Counted from the first letter of the stretch, positions 46,674 to 57,731 are shown. The stretch: DNA of 64,000 nucleotides from an uncultured Flavobacteriaceae bacterium (GCA_947502975.1 CANNBV010000001.1:124001-188000); one strand, 5' to 3'. Program-made: numbers and translations. Notes: a model not told the origin generated them from the sequence alone.

Positions 46674-48020
46674 CTATCGTTTTAAAGCGAAATATCCACG
46701 GAGAATTTCTTGGTTATCTAATACGATTTCATACCAATAACTATTTGTTGGTAAGTACCTACCATTAAAGGTACCATCCCAACCTTGGGAGTTTCTTGGT
46801 AAATGTTTGATGAGTTTTCCAAATCTATTGTAAATTGAAATATTATTAATTTGGTTATTTGGATCAGTAACGTTCCAAACATCATTAATACCATCATTAT
46901 TTGGAGTAAAATATTTTGGAATAAAATAAGGTTGATCTGATACTATAAAGTTAAAACTACTTTGGGTGCTAAAACATGACGCTGTATCGTATATATAGAT
47001 GGTTTGAGATGAAGTAAGAATATCTCCTGCATTAAGCATTATACCATTACCATCCAGCTGAGTAAAATAATCGCCTTGTGTTAAAACAGGCAAAGTATAT
47101 GATGTTGCGATAACATCGTTAAGCATATCGACATCAATTCCAGAATTACAATCATCAATAGATTCTACATAATTAGTAAAAGCAGTAGGAAACCAGTTCA
47201 TTCTATTTCCATTTAAATTATCAACTATAACGCAATTTAAATCGGGGTTTTCATTAAAATCTACCGATAAGAAATCAATATTATTGTTGTTCTTAATGTT
47301 AAGAAGGCATAATTGATTGTTATTGCATTTTAAGTTAACCAATTCACTATTTAATGATAAATCTAAAATGGTTATTAGATTATTAGAACAATTTAAAATA
47401 GAAAGTTTAGGATTGTTTTCAAGATTTAAATTAGTAATAAAGTTTTCTTCACAAACAAAGTTTACTAACGCTGTGTTTTTTGATAATTCTAAACTATTTA
47501 AACGATTATTACTACATATAAGAATGTCTAAATTAATATTTTTTGAAGTATCTAAATTTGTTATTTGATTATTCTCACATGTTAATACACTAAGTTTTGA
47601 ATTATTAGAAATATCAAGGTTTGATAAATTATTACCTTCACAACGCAAGGAAAGAAGTTCTTGATTTTGACTTACATCAATATTTGGTATAGTATTATTA
47701 AAACACCAAAAGATTTGTAAGTTTTTATTGTTACTTATATCAATATCAATAAGCAGGTTATCTTGAACAAACAATTGTGTTAGGCCTTCAAAATCTTCAA
47801 TACCTGTAAGATCTCGAATATTTCTATTGCTCATTGTTAAACTTGTAACATTTACAATATTAGCAGTAGGTACAAAGTTATCTAAAGGAGGAGTATCAAA
47901 ACCTACTTCGATTAAAAATTGCTCAAAATTATCGTCAGGTATAAAGGTATTTTGAGACAACCCAATATTAACATAAAATAAGAGAAATATCAGAAAGTAG
48001 TGGCTTAATTTAAAAGACAT
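46674..48020 (-). CDS. Leucine-rich repeat protein with T9SS type B (gliding-type) sorting domain
   Basis: 448 aa; repeated L..LDISNN.KLS.L.C.NN; C-terminal YFTPNNDGINDVWNV...IYNRFGKLI...WDGTFNGRYLPTNSYWYEI. Confidence 0.9.
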   Translation of the reverse strand: MSFKLSHYFLIFLLFYVNIGLSQNTFIPDDNFEQFLIEVGFDTPPLDNFVPTANIVNVTSLTMSNRNIRDLTGIEDFEGLTQLFVQDNLLIDIDISNNKNLQIFWCFNNTIPNIDVSQNQELLSLRCEGNNLSNLDISNNSKLSVLTCENNQITNLDTSKNINLDILICSNNRLNSLELSKNTALVNFVCEENFITNLNLENNPKLSILNCSNNLITILDLSLNSELVNLKCNNNQLCLLNIKNNNNIDFLSVDFNENPDLNCVIVDNLNGNRMNWFPTAFTNYVESIDDCNSGIDVDMLNDVIATSYTLPVLTQGDYFTQLDGNGIMLNAGDILTSSQTIYIYDTASCFSTQSSFNFIVSDQPYFIPKYFTPNNDGINDVWNVTDPNNQINNISIYNRFGKLIKHLPRNSQGWDGTFNGRYLPTNSYWYEIVLDNQEILRGYFALKR

Positions 48021-48026
48021 TACTAC

Positions 48027-48890
48027 CTATTTAGTATTATTACCAACGTAGGTAATTACAATCTCTACGCGTCTATCAAATTGAGGATCGCCACCCAGAG
48101 GAAACCTTCTGCGCATGCCAACAAAACGCATACGTTTTTTATCTACGCCTTTTTTTGCAAAATAGTCGTATACATATTTAGCTCTAGCAACAGATAGATT
48201 GCGTTTTTTTGTTCTTTTATCTACAGCGTCTCTTGTATATTTAGTGCAGCATACATGACCTTGAATTGTGAAATATATATCATCTCGTTCTACTAAAGCC
48301 TTTGCTATTTCTTCTAAGGTTTTTTTTGATTTTGATACAACAGTGCTATACCCTGTTTTAAATAGTATATCTTTAAAAATGATTTTATCTCCAACTTCTA
48401 AATCACCTTTTATTTGTTCAGTAATGGTTGGGTTTTGAACGATGTTATCTTTACTAGATTCTGCCTTTACTTCTGGTTCTAATACTTTTTCTGTTACAAT
48501 TATTTCAACTTTTCTATTAAGACCTCTTATCTTTAAGATATCTTTTTCACTAATTATTTTAAGTAATATTTCTCCTTTACCATCTACATTTCTAATGAGA
48601 GATTCGCTTATTTCGTTATTGGCAAATATGGTTTTAATAGCATCTGCCCGTTGCTGAGACAGCACCATATTGTATGAATCTGCTCCTACATCATCACAAA
48701 ACCCATAAATAACGATAGATTCAATTTCAATTTCTTGAAGTTTAGAAATAAAAAGTAGTAACCGGTTTTCTTCGGTTTTAGGCACAGCAAATTCGTCAGT
48801 ATTAAAATATACATCATGGGTATATTGTGTTTGTGAAAACACAATAGACATTTGAAAGCATAACAATATGATTACAAGCAGTCTACGCAT
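48027..48890 (-). CDS. OmpA family protein
   Basis: 287 aa; signal peptide; two OmpA-like regions (IYGFCDDVGADSYNMVLSQQRADAIK; IQGHVCCTKYTRDAVDKRTKKRNLSVARAKYVYDYFAKKGV). Confidence 0.85.
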   Translation of the reverse strand: MRRLLVIILLCFQMSIVFSQTQYTHDVYFNTDEFAVPKTEENRLLLFISKLQEIEIESIVIYGFCDDVGADSYNMVLSQQRADAIKTIFANNEISESLIRNVDGKGEILLKIISEKDILKIRGLNRKVEIIVTEKVLEPEVKAESSKDNIVQNPTITEQIKGDLEVGDKIIFKDILFKTGYSTVVSKSKKTLEEIAKALVERDDIYFTIQGHVCCTKYTRDAVDKRTKKRNLSVARAKYVYDYFAKKGVDKKRMRFVGMRRRFPLGGDPQFDRRVEIVITYVGNNTK

Positions 48891-48935
48891 TCTGGGGGAA
48901 GCTATTAATGGCTAAAGATAGTATTTTTTAGAAAT

Positions 48936-50570
48936 CTACCTTAAATAATCCATGTACGTCATAGTATTACCGAGGATTTGCGCACTTTTCTGAATATGAG
49001 GGTCATTAGTTTTGTAATATTCGTACAAACCTTCTCTGTAGGCATATCTCTTTACTATTTCTTCTGTAAGCGATTTTAAAACAAAATCTTTGTGTTCATC
49101 TATGGCTTGATTTTTAGATGCTCTTAGTCCAGATATAAGTGTATCATAGTCGGCTTTTATATCGTCATTTAAGTTTTCGGTAATTGCTGTTTCATAAGCT
49201 TTATAAAGTGCTTTTTCTGTATCGGTTGTAAAAGAAAAGTTGTTTTTGTCTAAGTACTTTTTAAAATCTTTGAAATCAGTATCTGTTAATTTGAAATTAT
49301 CAATATTAAACGATGGGTTTTTGTAATAATAGTCCGTAGCAAAATCAAATATTAAGTTACTATTTAGTATAGCTTTAGTTATGGTAGTATTCTTTACTTT
49401 ATTGATCGTTACGTCAGGAAAAATACCTCCGCCATCAAAAACTTTACGTCCATTTTTAGTTTTAAATTCGTTATAGTTTTCCTGTTTTACACGAACTGCT
49501 TCACCGTTTTCGTTTCTGTTCCAATAATCAAGCGATTGAATACATCTACCAGATGGTGTGTAATATCTGGAAATCGTAATTTTTATTTGTGTACCGTAAG
49601 TTAAACGCTTTGGGCGTTGCACTAACCCTTTACCAAAACTACGACCACCAACAATGACAGCGCGGTCTAGATCTTGCAAGGTTCCTGATACAATTTCACT
49701 AGCAGATGCACTAGAACCATCTATTAAAACAACTAATGGAATTTCGGTATCCAAAGGATCTCTAGTGGTAAAGTATTGCTTATTGTATTTTTTAACTTTA
49801 GATTTTGTGGTGACTACCAGTTGCCCTTTAGGGACAAATAAATTTACAATATTTACAGCTTCGTTTAATAATCCACCTGGATTTCCTCTTAAATCTAAAA
49901 TAACACGTTCTGCACCTTGAGCCTTTAAATCTCTTACAGCATAACTTGTTTCGGCAGACGCTTTTCGGTTAAATTTGCTAAGTACTACATAACCTGTTTT
50001 AGTGTCAATCATAGAATAATGAGGTACAGCTTTTATCTCAACTTCAGCACGTTCAATAGTAGCTGTTTTAGTTTCTTTATTACGCCTAAAAGTTACATTT
50101 ACTGTACTACCAGAACTGCCTTTTAATAAATTACCTGAGTCTTCTTTATAATCGGAAACGACAACGGTTCCAACCTTAATAATTTCGTCACCAGCTTTTA
50201 GCCCAGCTTTATCTGCAGGATAGTCTTTATAGGGTTCAATAATAACCAATTTGTCTTTTAAGGTTTTTACGCGAGCACCAATACCAGTATAATCGCCTGT
50301 ATTATTAATTCTAGCGGCTTCTACATCTTGTTCGTTCATAAAACGTGTATACGGATCTAGATCATCTAACATGCTTTTTATAGCAGTGTCCATTAAATCT
50401 GCTGGATTGGTATCATCCACATAATTCATATTGATTTCTTTGTAGAGCGTTGTAAAAATTTCAATCTGTTTTGCTATTTCAAAAAAATCGTTTTTAAATG
50501 CGGTTGTGCTTAAGAATACAACGCAAAGTAATGCTGGGATAATTATTTTCTTTTTGAATAATTTCTTCAT
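48936..50570 (-). CDS. S41 family C-terminal processing peptidase
   Basis: 544 aa; PDZ domain; GSSASASEIVSGTLQDLDRAVIVGGRSFGKGLVQ. Confidence 0.93.
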   Translation of the reverse strand: MKKLFKKKIIIPALLCVVFLSTTAFKNDFFEIAKQIEIFTTLYKEINMNYVDDTNPADLMDTAIKSMLDDLDPYTRFMNEQDVEAARINNTGDYTGIGARVKTLKDKLVIIEPYKDYPADKAGLKAGDEIIKVGTVVVSDYKEDSGNLLKGSSGSTVNVTFRRNKETKTATIERAEVEIKAVPHYSMIDTKTGYVVLSKFNRKASAETSYAVRDLKAQGAERVILDLRGNPGGLLNEAVNIVNLFVPKGQLVVTTKSKVKKYNKQYFTTRDPLDTEIPLVVLIDGSSASASEIVSGTLQDLDRAVIVGGRSFGKGLVQRPKRLTYGTQIKITISRYYTPSGRCIQSLDYWNRNENGEAVRVKQENYNEFKTKNGRKVFDGGGIFPDVTINKVKNTTITKAILNSNLIFDFATDYYYKNPSFNIDNFKLTDTDFKDFKKYLDKNNFSFTTDTEKALYKAYETAITENLNDDIKADYDTLISGLRASKNQAIDEHKDFVLKSLTEEIVKRYAYREGLYEYYKTNDPHIQKSAQILGNTMTYMDYLR

Positions 50571-50583
50571 AGTTATTAATTCT

Positions 50584-50955
50584 TTACGAAACCTTATTCA
50601 AAAACTTTTCAAATAAACGTTTCATGCTTGTTTCAATTTGGGTAAATGTGGGTTTCTCTTTGCCAATGTACAAAATCATAAACGCGTGTTGTGTTGTTAA
50701 ATTGTTAAAATAAGTAGCTTTATTTAGCCTGTAAACTTCTCTTAACAAACGTTTTATACGATTTCTGTCTACAGCTGTTTTAAAATTACGTTTTGATACC
50801 GAAACTCCAGTCTTTGCGATTACATCATCATTAAAAGTGATGCCTAAATACACCAAACGTAAAGGAAAAGCAGAAACAGATTGCCCTTCTGTAAACAGTT
50901 GGTCGATTAATATTTTGCTTTTAAGCTTTTCTTTTTTGGAGTAGGTATATTTCAC
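50584..50955 (-). CDS. rnpA: Ribonuclease P protein component
   Basis: 123 aa; KTGVSVSKRNFKTAVDRNRIKRLLREVYRLNK. Confidence 0.93.
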   Translation of the reverse strand: MKYTYSKKEKLKSKILIDQLFTEGQSVSAFPLRLVYLGITFNDDVIAKTGVSVSKRNFKTAVDRNRIKRLLREVYRLNKATYFNNLTTQHAFMILYIGKEKPTFTQIETSMKRLFEKFLNKVS

Positions 50956-51077
50956 AAGTGTGCTTTTGTGTGGCTAAAGGTAGTGAAATATAGAGATTGA
51001 AATTTTTAGAAGAGTCAGAATTATAAGGAACAATAGAAGTGTTAAAAAATGACTAATACTAACTGAAACAATTAGTC

Positions 51078-51326
51078 TTATATTTCTTCTCTAGACTCCA
51101 ATTCCTTTTTAATTTTTCTAACATTCATATAGTTTATCAATACCATAGGGATAAAAAACACAGGCATTAAAACTGTAGCACTAAACCCTCCTTCTTTCCA
51201 ATTAAAAAAACTAACAATAAACATAACACCTACTAATCCTGCTAAAACATAAAACGCCATTTGGAATGTTTTATACTTTTTCTGTAAAACATCAGTAGCT
51301 ACCTGTTTAAGGTCTTCTCGTTTCAT
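51078..51326 (-). CDS. Small two-TM membrane protein, hypothetical
   Basis: 82 aa, starts 2 bp downstream of the M1 peptidase stop; hydrophobic segments consistent with two TM helices. Confidence 0.65.
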   Translation of the reverse strand: MKREDLKQVATDVLQKKYKTFQMAFYVLAGLVGVMFIVSFFNWKEGGFSATVLMPVFFIPMVLINYMNVRKIKKELESREEI

Positions 51327-51328
51327 AA

Positions 51329-53140
51329 CTACATTTTATTATTCGTTTGGTCAACATCTGCCATTAAACCACTGGGGTCAATTTGTACACTTTTTACTGT
51401 TTTTTTAGTCTCAAGTGTGTAGGTAGGATATGCCCAAGCCCAATCTTCTATAGTAGTAGCCGTTGTCGGTTTTTCTCCGCGCATTATTTGTAAAGGAATA
51501 TAAAAGTCTTCTGTAGAGCCATCCTCATATATCACTTTTAAATCTATAGGCATTGGCATTAAACCTTTACGTTCTATAGTAATAGAGTTGCCGTTAATTG
51601 ATTTCACAGCATAATCTATAGTATTTGTAGTTTGTCCAAAATCCGTTAAATACCAGTCTAATTCTAAACCAGACACTTTTTCCGCAACGCGGATAAAATC
51701 ATTTGGTGTAGGGTGTTTAAATGACCAATCATTAAAATACTGTTTGATGGTTTTTTTAAGGTTCTCTGCCCCAATAACATACCCCAATTGTGCCATAAAA
51801 ACCTGACCTTTGCTATAAGCTGAAATACCATAAGCTTCATTATATTGATATCGATCTGCATGAGTTGTTAAAGGTTGCTCCTTACCTGAGTTTGCTAAGT
51901 AATAATAGCCTCTGTAAGCATTAGCAGAAGGGTTAGGGTTGTTACTTTTAAAAATACCATTCATTGCCCAGCTACTTATATAGCTTGTAAACCCTTCATC
52001 CATCCATTCGTGTTTTGCCTCATTTGTTGCTAATAAAAACTGAAACCAAGTATGTGCCATTTCATGAGCGGTTACACCAACTAAACTACCAAAGTTTCGA
52101 TTCCCAGTAATTAGCGTACACATGGCGTATTCCATACCACCGTCACCACCCTGGATAATAGAATATTGATTATAAGGATAATTACCGATATGCTTGCTAA
52201 AATATTGCATCAGCTCTACAGCTTTAGGCTGCATTTTTTTCCAATTTTCAAGTTTTTCTTTGTCTAAAGTGCTTTTGTAATAAAAGTTTAAAAGGGGGCC
52301 ATTGGGTACTTGAGCTGTATCATGAATATAGTCTGGATCTGCAGCCCAAGTAAAATCGTGTACATTTGGAGCGGTAAAATGAAGCGTTTTCTTATTACCA
52401 CTTTCCTTTTCTTCCTTTAAATAGCCAGTACCGCCAACAACATAGTTTTTATCAATTGTAAGCGTTACATCGAAATTTCCCCAAACACCATGAAACTCTC
52501 TGCCAATATATGGATCAGCATGCCAGCCTTCAAAATCATATTCAGCTAATTTTGGATACCATTGTGTCATAGATAGCGCGACACCTTCTTCATTATTGCG
52601 TCCAGAACGACGAATTTGTAAAGGTACCTGTCCATCAAAATTCATATTAAATGCTACACTTTCTCCTGGTTTTATAGGTGAAGCTAAATCAACCTCAAGA
52701 ACGGTTCCTACGGTTTCATATGTAACAGTTTTACCGTTTTGTTTTAAAGAATTTACTTTGATATACCCAATTTCGTTTGGTTGAAGTTTACTAATTCTAT
52801 TACCAACTCTAGGGTCTGGGTCCGCAATGGTTCTAGAGCGCACATCCATTTCGCTTCCTGGTTGAAACGCATTAAAATACAAATGATAAAATACTTTGTT
52901 TAAAACATTTGGAGAGTTATTAGTATAGACTAATTCTTGATTTCCAGTATATTGAAAAGTGTTTACATCCATATCTATATTCATCTTATAATCTGCATGT
53001 TGTTGCCAATATGTAGACATTTTTGTTGATGAAGTTGAAAGAAGCTGAGGTGCTTCAGAAGGAGTAGACATAGTACTTTTTGAACCACCACAGGCTATAA
53101 ATAGTGAACCACAAAAAATTGAAATTAATATACGTTTCAT
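51329..53140 (-). CDS. M1 family metallopeptidase lipoprotein
   Basis: 603 aa; lipobox SLFIACGG; GGMEYAMCTL and HEMAHTWF...NEAKHEWMDEGFTSY zinc-binding motif. Confidence 0.93.
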   Translation of the reverse strand: MKRILISIFCGSLFIACGGSKSTMSTPSEAPQLLSTSSTKMSTYWQQHADYKMNIDMDVNTFQYTGNQELVYTNNSPNVLNKVFYHLYFNAFQPGSEMDVRSRTIADPDPRVGNRISKLQPNEIGYIKVNSLKQNGKTVTYETVGTVLEVDLASPIKPGESVAFNMNFDGQVPLQIRRSGRNNEEGVALSMTQWYPKLAEYDFEGWHADPYIGREFHGVWGNFDVTLTIDKNYVVGGTGYLKEEKESGNKKTLHFTAPNVHDFTWAADPDYIHDTAQVPNGPLLNFYYKSTLDKEKLENWKKMQPKAVELMQYFSKHIGNYPYNQYSIIQGGDGGMEYAMCTLITGNRNFGSLVGVTAHEMAHTWFQFLLATNEAKHEWMDEGFTSYISSWAMNGIFKSNNPNPSANAYRGYYYLANSGKEQPLTTHADRYQYNEAYGISAYSKGQVFMAQLGYVIGAENLKKTIKQYFNDWSFKHPTPNDFIRVAEKVSGLELDWYLTDFGQTTNTIDYAVKSINGNSITIERKGLMPMPIDLKVIYEDGSTEDFYIPLQIMRGEKPTTATTIEDWAWAYPTYTLETKKTVKSVQIDPSGLMADVDQTNNKM

Positions 53141-53205
53141 GTAATTTTGATTAAAAAGGGTACTTAAACTATTTAATATAAAGCACCCAAATGTTTTCTG
53201 AGTTT

Positions 53206-54813
53206 TTACTGCGCCATTTTTGATGCCATAATTAAGGCATTATATGCATTTACAATTTTACCAGACTTCACAATGTTTTTAAATGGTTGAATATCATCAG
53301 AACTACCACCAACAATTACTTTGGTGTTAATGTCTAAACCAGAATTCATGATAATTTGCTTTACCTGTGCGGCGGTCAATTTTGGATAATAAGAACGAAT
53401 TAATGCTGCTACTCCGGCCACAGCAGGTGCAGCCATAGATGTACCGCCTTTAGTATCATATTCGTTTTCTGGAGTGGTAGAATATACTTGGGCACCAGGA
53501 GCAAATACATCAACATTATTTTTCCCATAGTTAGAAAAACCAGCCAATAAACCAGAACCGTATTTAGGTGCTAAAGCGCCAACTCTTATATAAGTATCTG
53601 AAATTTCTTTTCCATTAATATTATCATCAGGAAAGTTGGGTTCTACATCAACATTTTTGCTGTCGTTACCAGCAGCATGAACAAAAACGACATCATTTTT
53701 GGCAGCATAAGCAATAGCATCTCTAACCCAATCGCTATGCGGGGAGAAACTTTTTCCAAAACTTCCATTAATTATTGATGCACCATTATCTACAGCATAA
53801 CGAATAGCAAGAGCAACATCTTTGTCATATTCATCACCGTTTGGTACGGTTCTAATACTCATGATTTCTACATTGTTTGCTACGCCATTTGCACCTTTAC
53901 CATTGTTGCGCTCTGCAGCAATAATTCCAGCAACATGGGTTCCGTGACTTTCTGATTTTTTAACAGGTTTTACATTTCCATTTCCATAAAACTTAGAGTT
54001 TATATCTTCAGGATTATCTCCATTAACACGACCTTTAAAATCCTTATTCAGATTGTAATTTAAGCGTTCGTTAATGCTTTCTAAAGCATTATTTAATTCT
54101 TCAACCGCATCAGCCATAGATTCGATATCGTTACTGTACATATATTGTGCAATTTGTTTTGCTTGCCCTAACGCTTGGTCTTCAGTTTTTATAGAAGAAA
54201 CTTCTTTTTGCGTGTAATCTTTTTTACCGAAGTGCTTTGTCAATAGAGCATCAGCATCTTTTACTTGTTGGTAGATTTGGTCGTATTGTGTTTTACGCTG
54301 TGTCCATTTAGCATATTCTTTATCATATTCAGCTTTTGCTGCTACATAATCAGGATGGCTTGTATTACCACTTGCTAAAATTCTAACATATTCTAATTGT
54401 TCATCATAACCATCTCCTAAAAAATTCCAACCGTGTATGTCATCAATGTAACCATTATTATCATCATCTTTTCCATTTCCAGGTTTTTCGTCTTTATTGG
54501 TCCAGATATTACCGTCTAAATCTTCATGATCGATATCTATACCAGAGTCAATTACTGCAACTAACACTTTTTTCCCTTTTTTGTTTTTGATGATTTCAGT
54601 GTAAGCCTTGTCTACACTCATTCCTGGAATAGTATCTTTTAACAAATCTAAATGCCCCCAATTATGCTTTTCTGCTTCGGTTAACTCTGAAACCTTAAGC
54701 GGAATTGCATCAATATTTTCTTCTGGAGTTAATAGAATTGCTCCTGCACTACCACATCCAAAAAGTAAAGTACAAGTTGCTATTGCTAACGATAAATGTT
54801 TGATTGTTCTCAT
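53206..54813 (-). CDS. S8 family serine peptidase lipoprotein with an insertion between catalytic Asp and His
   Basis: 535 aa; VAVIDSGIDIDHEDL, SHGTHVAGIIAA, GTSMAAPAVAGVAAL. Confidence 0.92.
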   Translation of the reverse strand: MRTIKHLSLAIATCTLLFGCGSAGAILLTPEENIDAIPLKVSELTEAEKHNWGHLDLLKDTIPGMSVDKAYTEIIKNKKGKKVLVAVIDSGIDIDHEDLDGNIWTNKDEKPGNGKDDDNNGYIDDIHGWNFLGDGYDEQLEYVRILASGNTSHPDYVAAKAEYDKEYAKWTQRKTQYDQIYQQVKDADALLTKHFGKKDYTQKEVSSIKTEDQALGQAKQIAQYMYSNDIESMADAVEELNNALESINERLNYNLNKDFKGRVNGDNPEDINSKFYGNGNVKPVKKSESHGTHVAGIIAAERNNGKGANGVANNVEIMSIRTVPNGDEYDKDVALAIRYAVDNGASIINGSFGKSFSPHSDWVRDAIAYAAKNDVVFVHAAGNDSKNVDVEPNFPDDNINGKEISDTYIRVGALAPKYGSGLLAGFSNYGKNNVDVFAPGAQVYSTTPENEYDTKGGTSMAAPAVAGVAALIRSYYPKLTAAQVKQIIMNSGLDINTKVIVGGSSDDIQPFKNIVKSGKIVNAYNALIMASKMAQ

Positions 54814-54836
54814 TTTTATATTTGAATTAGTCTTAT

Positions 54837-55721
54837 TTAATTAAACACCTCTGTCGCAGTAAAGATGTTTTCTAACCTTACTCCTTTTTCAGTGTGTTTT
54901 ACAGTAATAATTTCATTGTGAGCATCATGCTCTAAAAACAAATAATACCCATTGTCTGCAGCCATATTTAAGAACTTTTCTTTTTCGCTCAATGTAAGCA
55001 AAGGTCTCATATCATATCCCATAATATATGGTAATGGTAAATGGCCAGCGGTTGGTAATAAATCGGCCATAAAGCAAATGGTTTTGTCTTTATATTTAAG
55101 CATAGGAATCATTTGTTTGTCCGTATGCCCATCTGCGAAAAAGATATCAAAACCCAATACAGATTCATGGAGCATATCACCATTAGGAATGGTAGTAAAT
55201 TTTAAACGCCCACTTTCTTCCATAGGTAAAATATTTTCTTTTAAAAAAGATGCTTTTTCACGAGCGTTTGGTGTCACAGCCCAATTCCAATGATCTGGAT
55301 TACTCCAAAAATACGCATTTTTGAATGCAGGTTCATAACCTGTTCGATCGTTATTCCACCTAATAGCCCCGCCACAATGATCAAAATGTAAATGCGTTAA
55401 AAATACATCGGTAATATCATCTCTATGAAAACCATAATTTTTTAAAGATGAATCTAATGTATCATCACCCCACATATAGTAGTATCCAAAAAACTTTTTC
55501 GACTGTTTGTTACCCATACCCGTATCAATCAAAACCAACCGGTTACCATCTTCAATTAATAAACATCGGGCTGTTAAATCAATCATATTTTTGTCATCGG
55601 CAGGATTGGTTCTGTTCCAGATTGATTTGGGGACAACACCAAACATAGCACCACCATCTAGCTTAAAATTTCCTGAATTTATGGGATATAGATTCATAGC
55701 CAACGAATTTACAAAATACAA
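54837..55721 (-). CDS. MBL fold metallo-hydrolase
   Basis: 294 aa; FLTHLHFDHCGG, ADGHTDKQMIPML. Confidence 0.9.
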   Translation of the reverse strand: MYFVNSLAMNLYPINSGNFKLDGGAMFGVVPKSIWNRTNPADDKNMIDLTARCLLIEDGNRLVLIDTGMGNKQSKKFFGYYYMWGDDTLDSSLKNYGFHRDDITDVFLTHLHFDHCGGAIRWNNDRTGYEPAFKNAYFWSNPDHWNWAVTPNAREKASFLKENILPMEESGRLKFTTIPNGDMLHESVLGFDIFFADGHTDKQMIPMLKYKDKTICFMADLLPTAGHLPLPYIMGYDMRPLLTLSEKEKFLNMAADNGYYLFLEHDAHNEIITVKHTEKGVRLENIFTATEVFN

Positions 55722-55862
55722 TGAGATTGTTGAGAATCCTTAAGAATTAATTAAGAAATACATCAATTGTAAAAAACCATATTCTTATCACTATAAAAAT
55801 TGCTTTTTAAATTATATGAATTATCTTGTGCTTTCACTTATAGAAAACATATAATATAAACT

Positions 55863-57731
55863 ATGCTAGAACTTGCTGGTATTATTATTCTTGGAATTTT
55901 GGCACAATGGGTGGCTTGGAAGTTAAAAATCCCTGCTATTTTACCTTTAATTTTGATTGGATTATTGGTTGGGCCTATAGCTTCAGAGTTTTTGAGCGAA
56001 GACGGTTCTAAATGGATAGAACCTATTTGGAACGGTAAAAAAGGATTATTTCCAGGTGAAGGTTTATACTATTTTGTGTCTTTGGCTATTAGTATCATTC
56101 TTTTTGAAGGAGGGCTTACACTAAAACGATCAGAAATACGTAATGTTGGCCCTGTAATTACTAAATTAATTACTCTTGGTTCTGCAATAACCTTCTTTGG
56201 CGCTGGTGCTTTGGCGTATTTTATTTTTAATTTAAGCTGGGAATTGTCTTTATTATTTTCTGCTTTAATAATAGTTACTGGGCCAACGGTAATTACTCCC
56301 ATTCTTAGAAACATACCACTAAAGAAAGACATATCAACGGTTTTAAAATGGGAAGGAATCCTAATAGATCCTATTGGTGCATTAGTTGCGGTTTTGGTTT
56401 TTGAGTTTATTAGTGTTGGTGGCGATAGTGGTTTTACTAAAACAGCATTGATTGAGTTTGGAAAAATTCTCTTATTTGGTACCACATTTGGCTTTACGTT
56501 TGCACATGCATTGGCTTTTGCGGTAAATAAAAAATTAATTCCACATTACTTGTTAAATGTTGTATCGTTATCAACGGTACTTTTAGTATTTGTAGAATCT
56601 GAAGTTTTTGCTCACGAATCAGGTCTATTGGCAGTGGTAGTGATGGGTATGGTTTTAGGGAACGGAAAATTGGAAAGTATTAAAGAACTACTGTATTTTA
56701 AAGAATCTTTGAGTGTACTACTTATTTCAATTTTATTTATCCTCTTAGCGGCCAACATCAATATAGAGGATATGCAATTGCTTTATACATGGAAGACGGC
56801 TATTTTGTTTGGTTTAGTGGTGTTTTTAATAAGGCCATTAGCTGTTTTTACCAGTACCCATGGTTCTAAGTTGAAATTCAATGAAAAACTGTTTATTAGT
56901 TGGGTAGGCCCAAGAGGTATTGTTGCTGCAGGTATCGCTTCGCTTTTTGGTAGTAAACTTATAAAACAGGGTGTTACAGGAGCTGAGTATATTACTCCTT
57001 TAGTGTTTATGATTGTTTTAGGAACGGTATTATTAAATGCTACAACAGCTCGTTTCTTTGCTAAAATTGTTGGTGTGTTCTTAAAACGATCAGAAGGTAT
57101 TTTAATAGTTGGTGCATCTCCTTTTTCTCGTTTAATAGGAGAATATTTAGAGAATAATGGTAGGCATGTGGTGCTCATTGATAGTAACCAATCGAATGTG
57201 CAATTAGCTCAAGAACAAGGTTTAGAAGCTATTAATACAGATATTTATTCAGAAGAATTAAATAATAATATAGAATTAAATGATGTTGGGTTTTTAATGG
57301 CTTTAACAGGAAGTAAGGATATAAATAATTATGCAATTAATCGTTTTAGAGATCAGTTTGGAGAAAGCGGTTATTTTAGGTTGATTACTGCCGATGAGAT
57401 TGATAACCCAGAAAATATACCTAAAGAAGCATTGTTTTCACCAACCGATGATTTTGACTCTCTAACTGAAGTATCACGTAAATTCCCAAAAATTAATGAA
57501 GCTGATATTAACAGCAGGGAGCATTATGAGGAACTTATTAGCCTTACGGATAAGGATGAAGATATGATACCTCTTTTGGTTAAAGATAAAAAAGGCGTAC
57601 TTGAGGTAATTTCATATCACAACAAGGCTATTAAAAATGTAGATAAGGGTTACAAGTTTGTTTATCTAGGAAAAGCTCTTAGCAATAATAACAAGACTAA
57701 GGCAATAGGATCAAAAAACAAGAATCAATAA
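55863..57731 (+). CDS. Cation:proton antiporter (CPA1-type) with C-terminal TrkA-N-like domain
   Basis: 622 aa; ~12 TM region with ALIIVTGPTVITPILRNI; C-terminal ILIVGASPFSRLIGEYLENNGRHVVLIDSN. Confidence 0.88.
   Translation: MLELAGIIILGILAQWVAWKLKIPAILPLILIGLLVGPIASEFLSEDGSKWIEPIWNGKKGLFPGEGLYYFVSLAISIILFEGGLTLKRSEIRNVGPVITKLITLGSAITFFGAGALAYFIFNLSWELSLLFSALIIVTGPTVITPILRNIPLKKDISTVLKWEGILIDPIGALVAVLVFEFISVGGDSGFTKTALIEFGKILLFGTTFGFTFAHALAFAVNKKLIPHYLLNVVSLSTVLLVFVESEVFAHESGLLAVVVMGMVLGNGKLESIKELLYFKESLSVLLISILFILLAANINIEDMQLLYTWKTAILFGLVVFLIRPLAVFTSTHGSKLKFNEKLFISWVGPRGIVAAGIASLFGSKLIKQGVTGAEYITPLVFMIVLGTVLLNATTARFFAKIVGVFLKRSEGILIVGASPFSRLIGEYLENNGRHVVLIDSNQSNVQLAQEQGLEAINTDIYSEELNNNIELNDVGFLMALTGSKDINNYAINRFRDQFGESGYFRLITADEIDNPENIPKEALFSPTDDFDSLTEVSRKFPKINEADINSREHYEELISLTDKDEDMIPLLVKDKKGVLEVISYHNKAIKNVDKGYKFVYLGKALSNNNKTKAIGSKNKNQ

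Noticed and set aside
56069-57178. Minus-strand ORFs of 138 and 131 aa
   Set aside because: Antisense to the CPA antiporter, composition typical of shadow ORFs.
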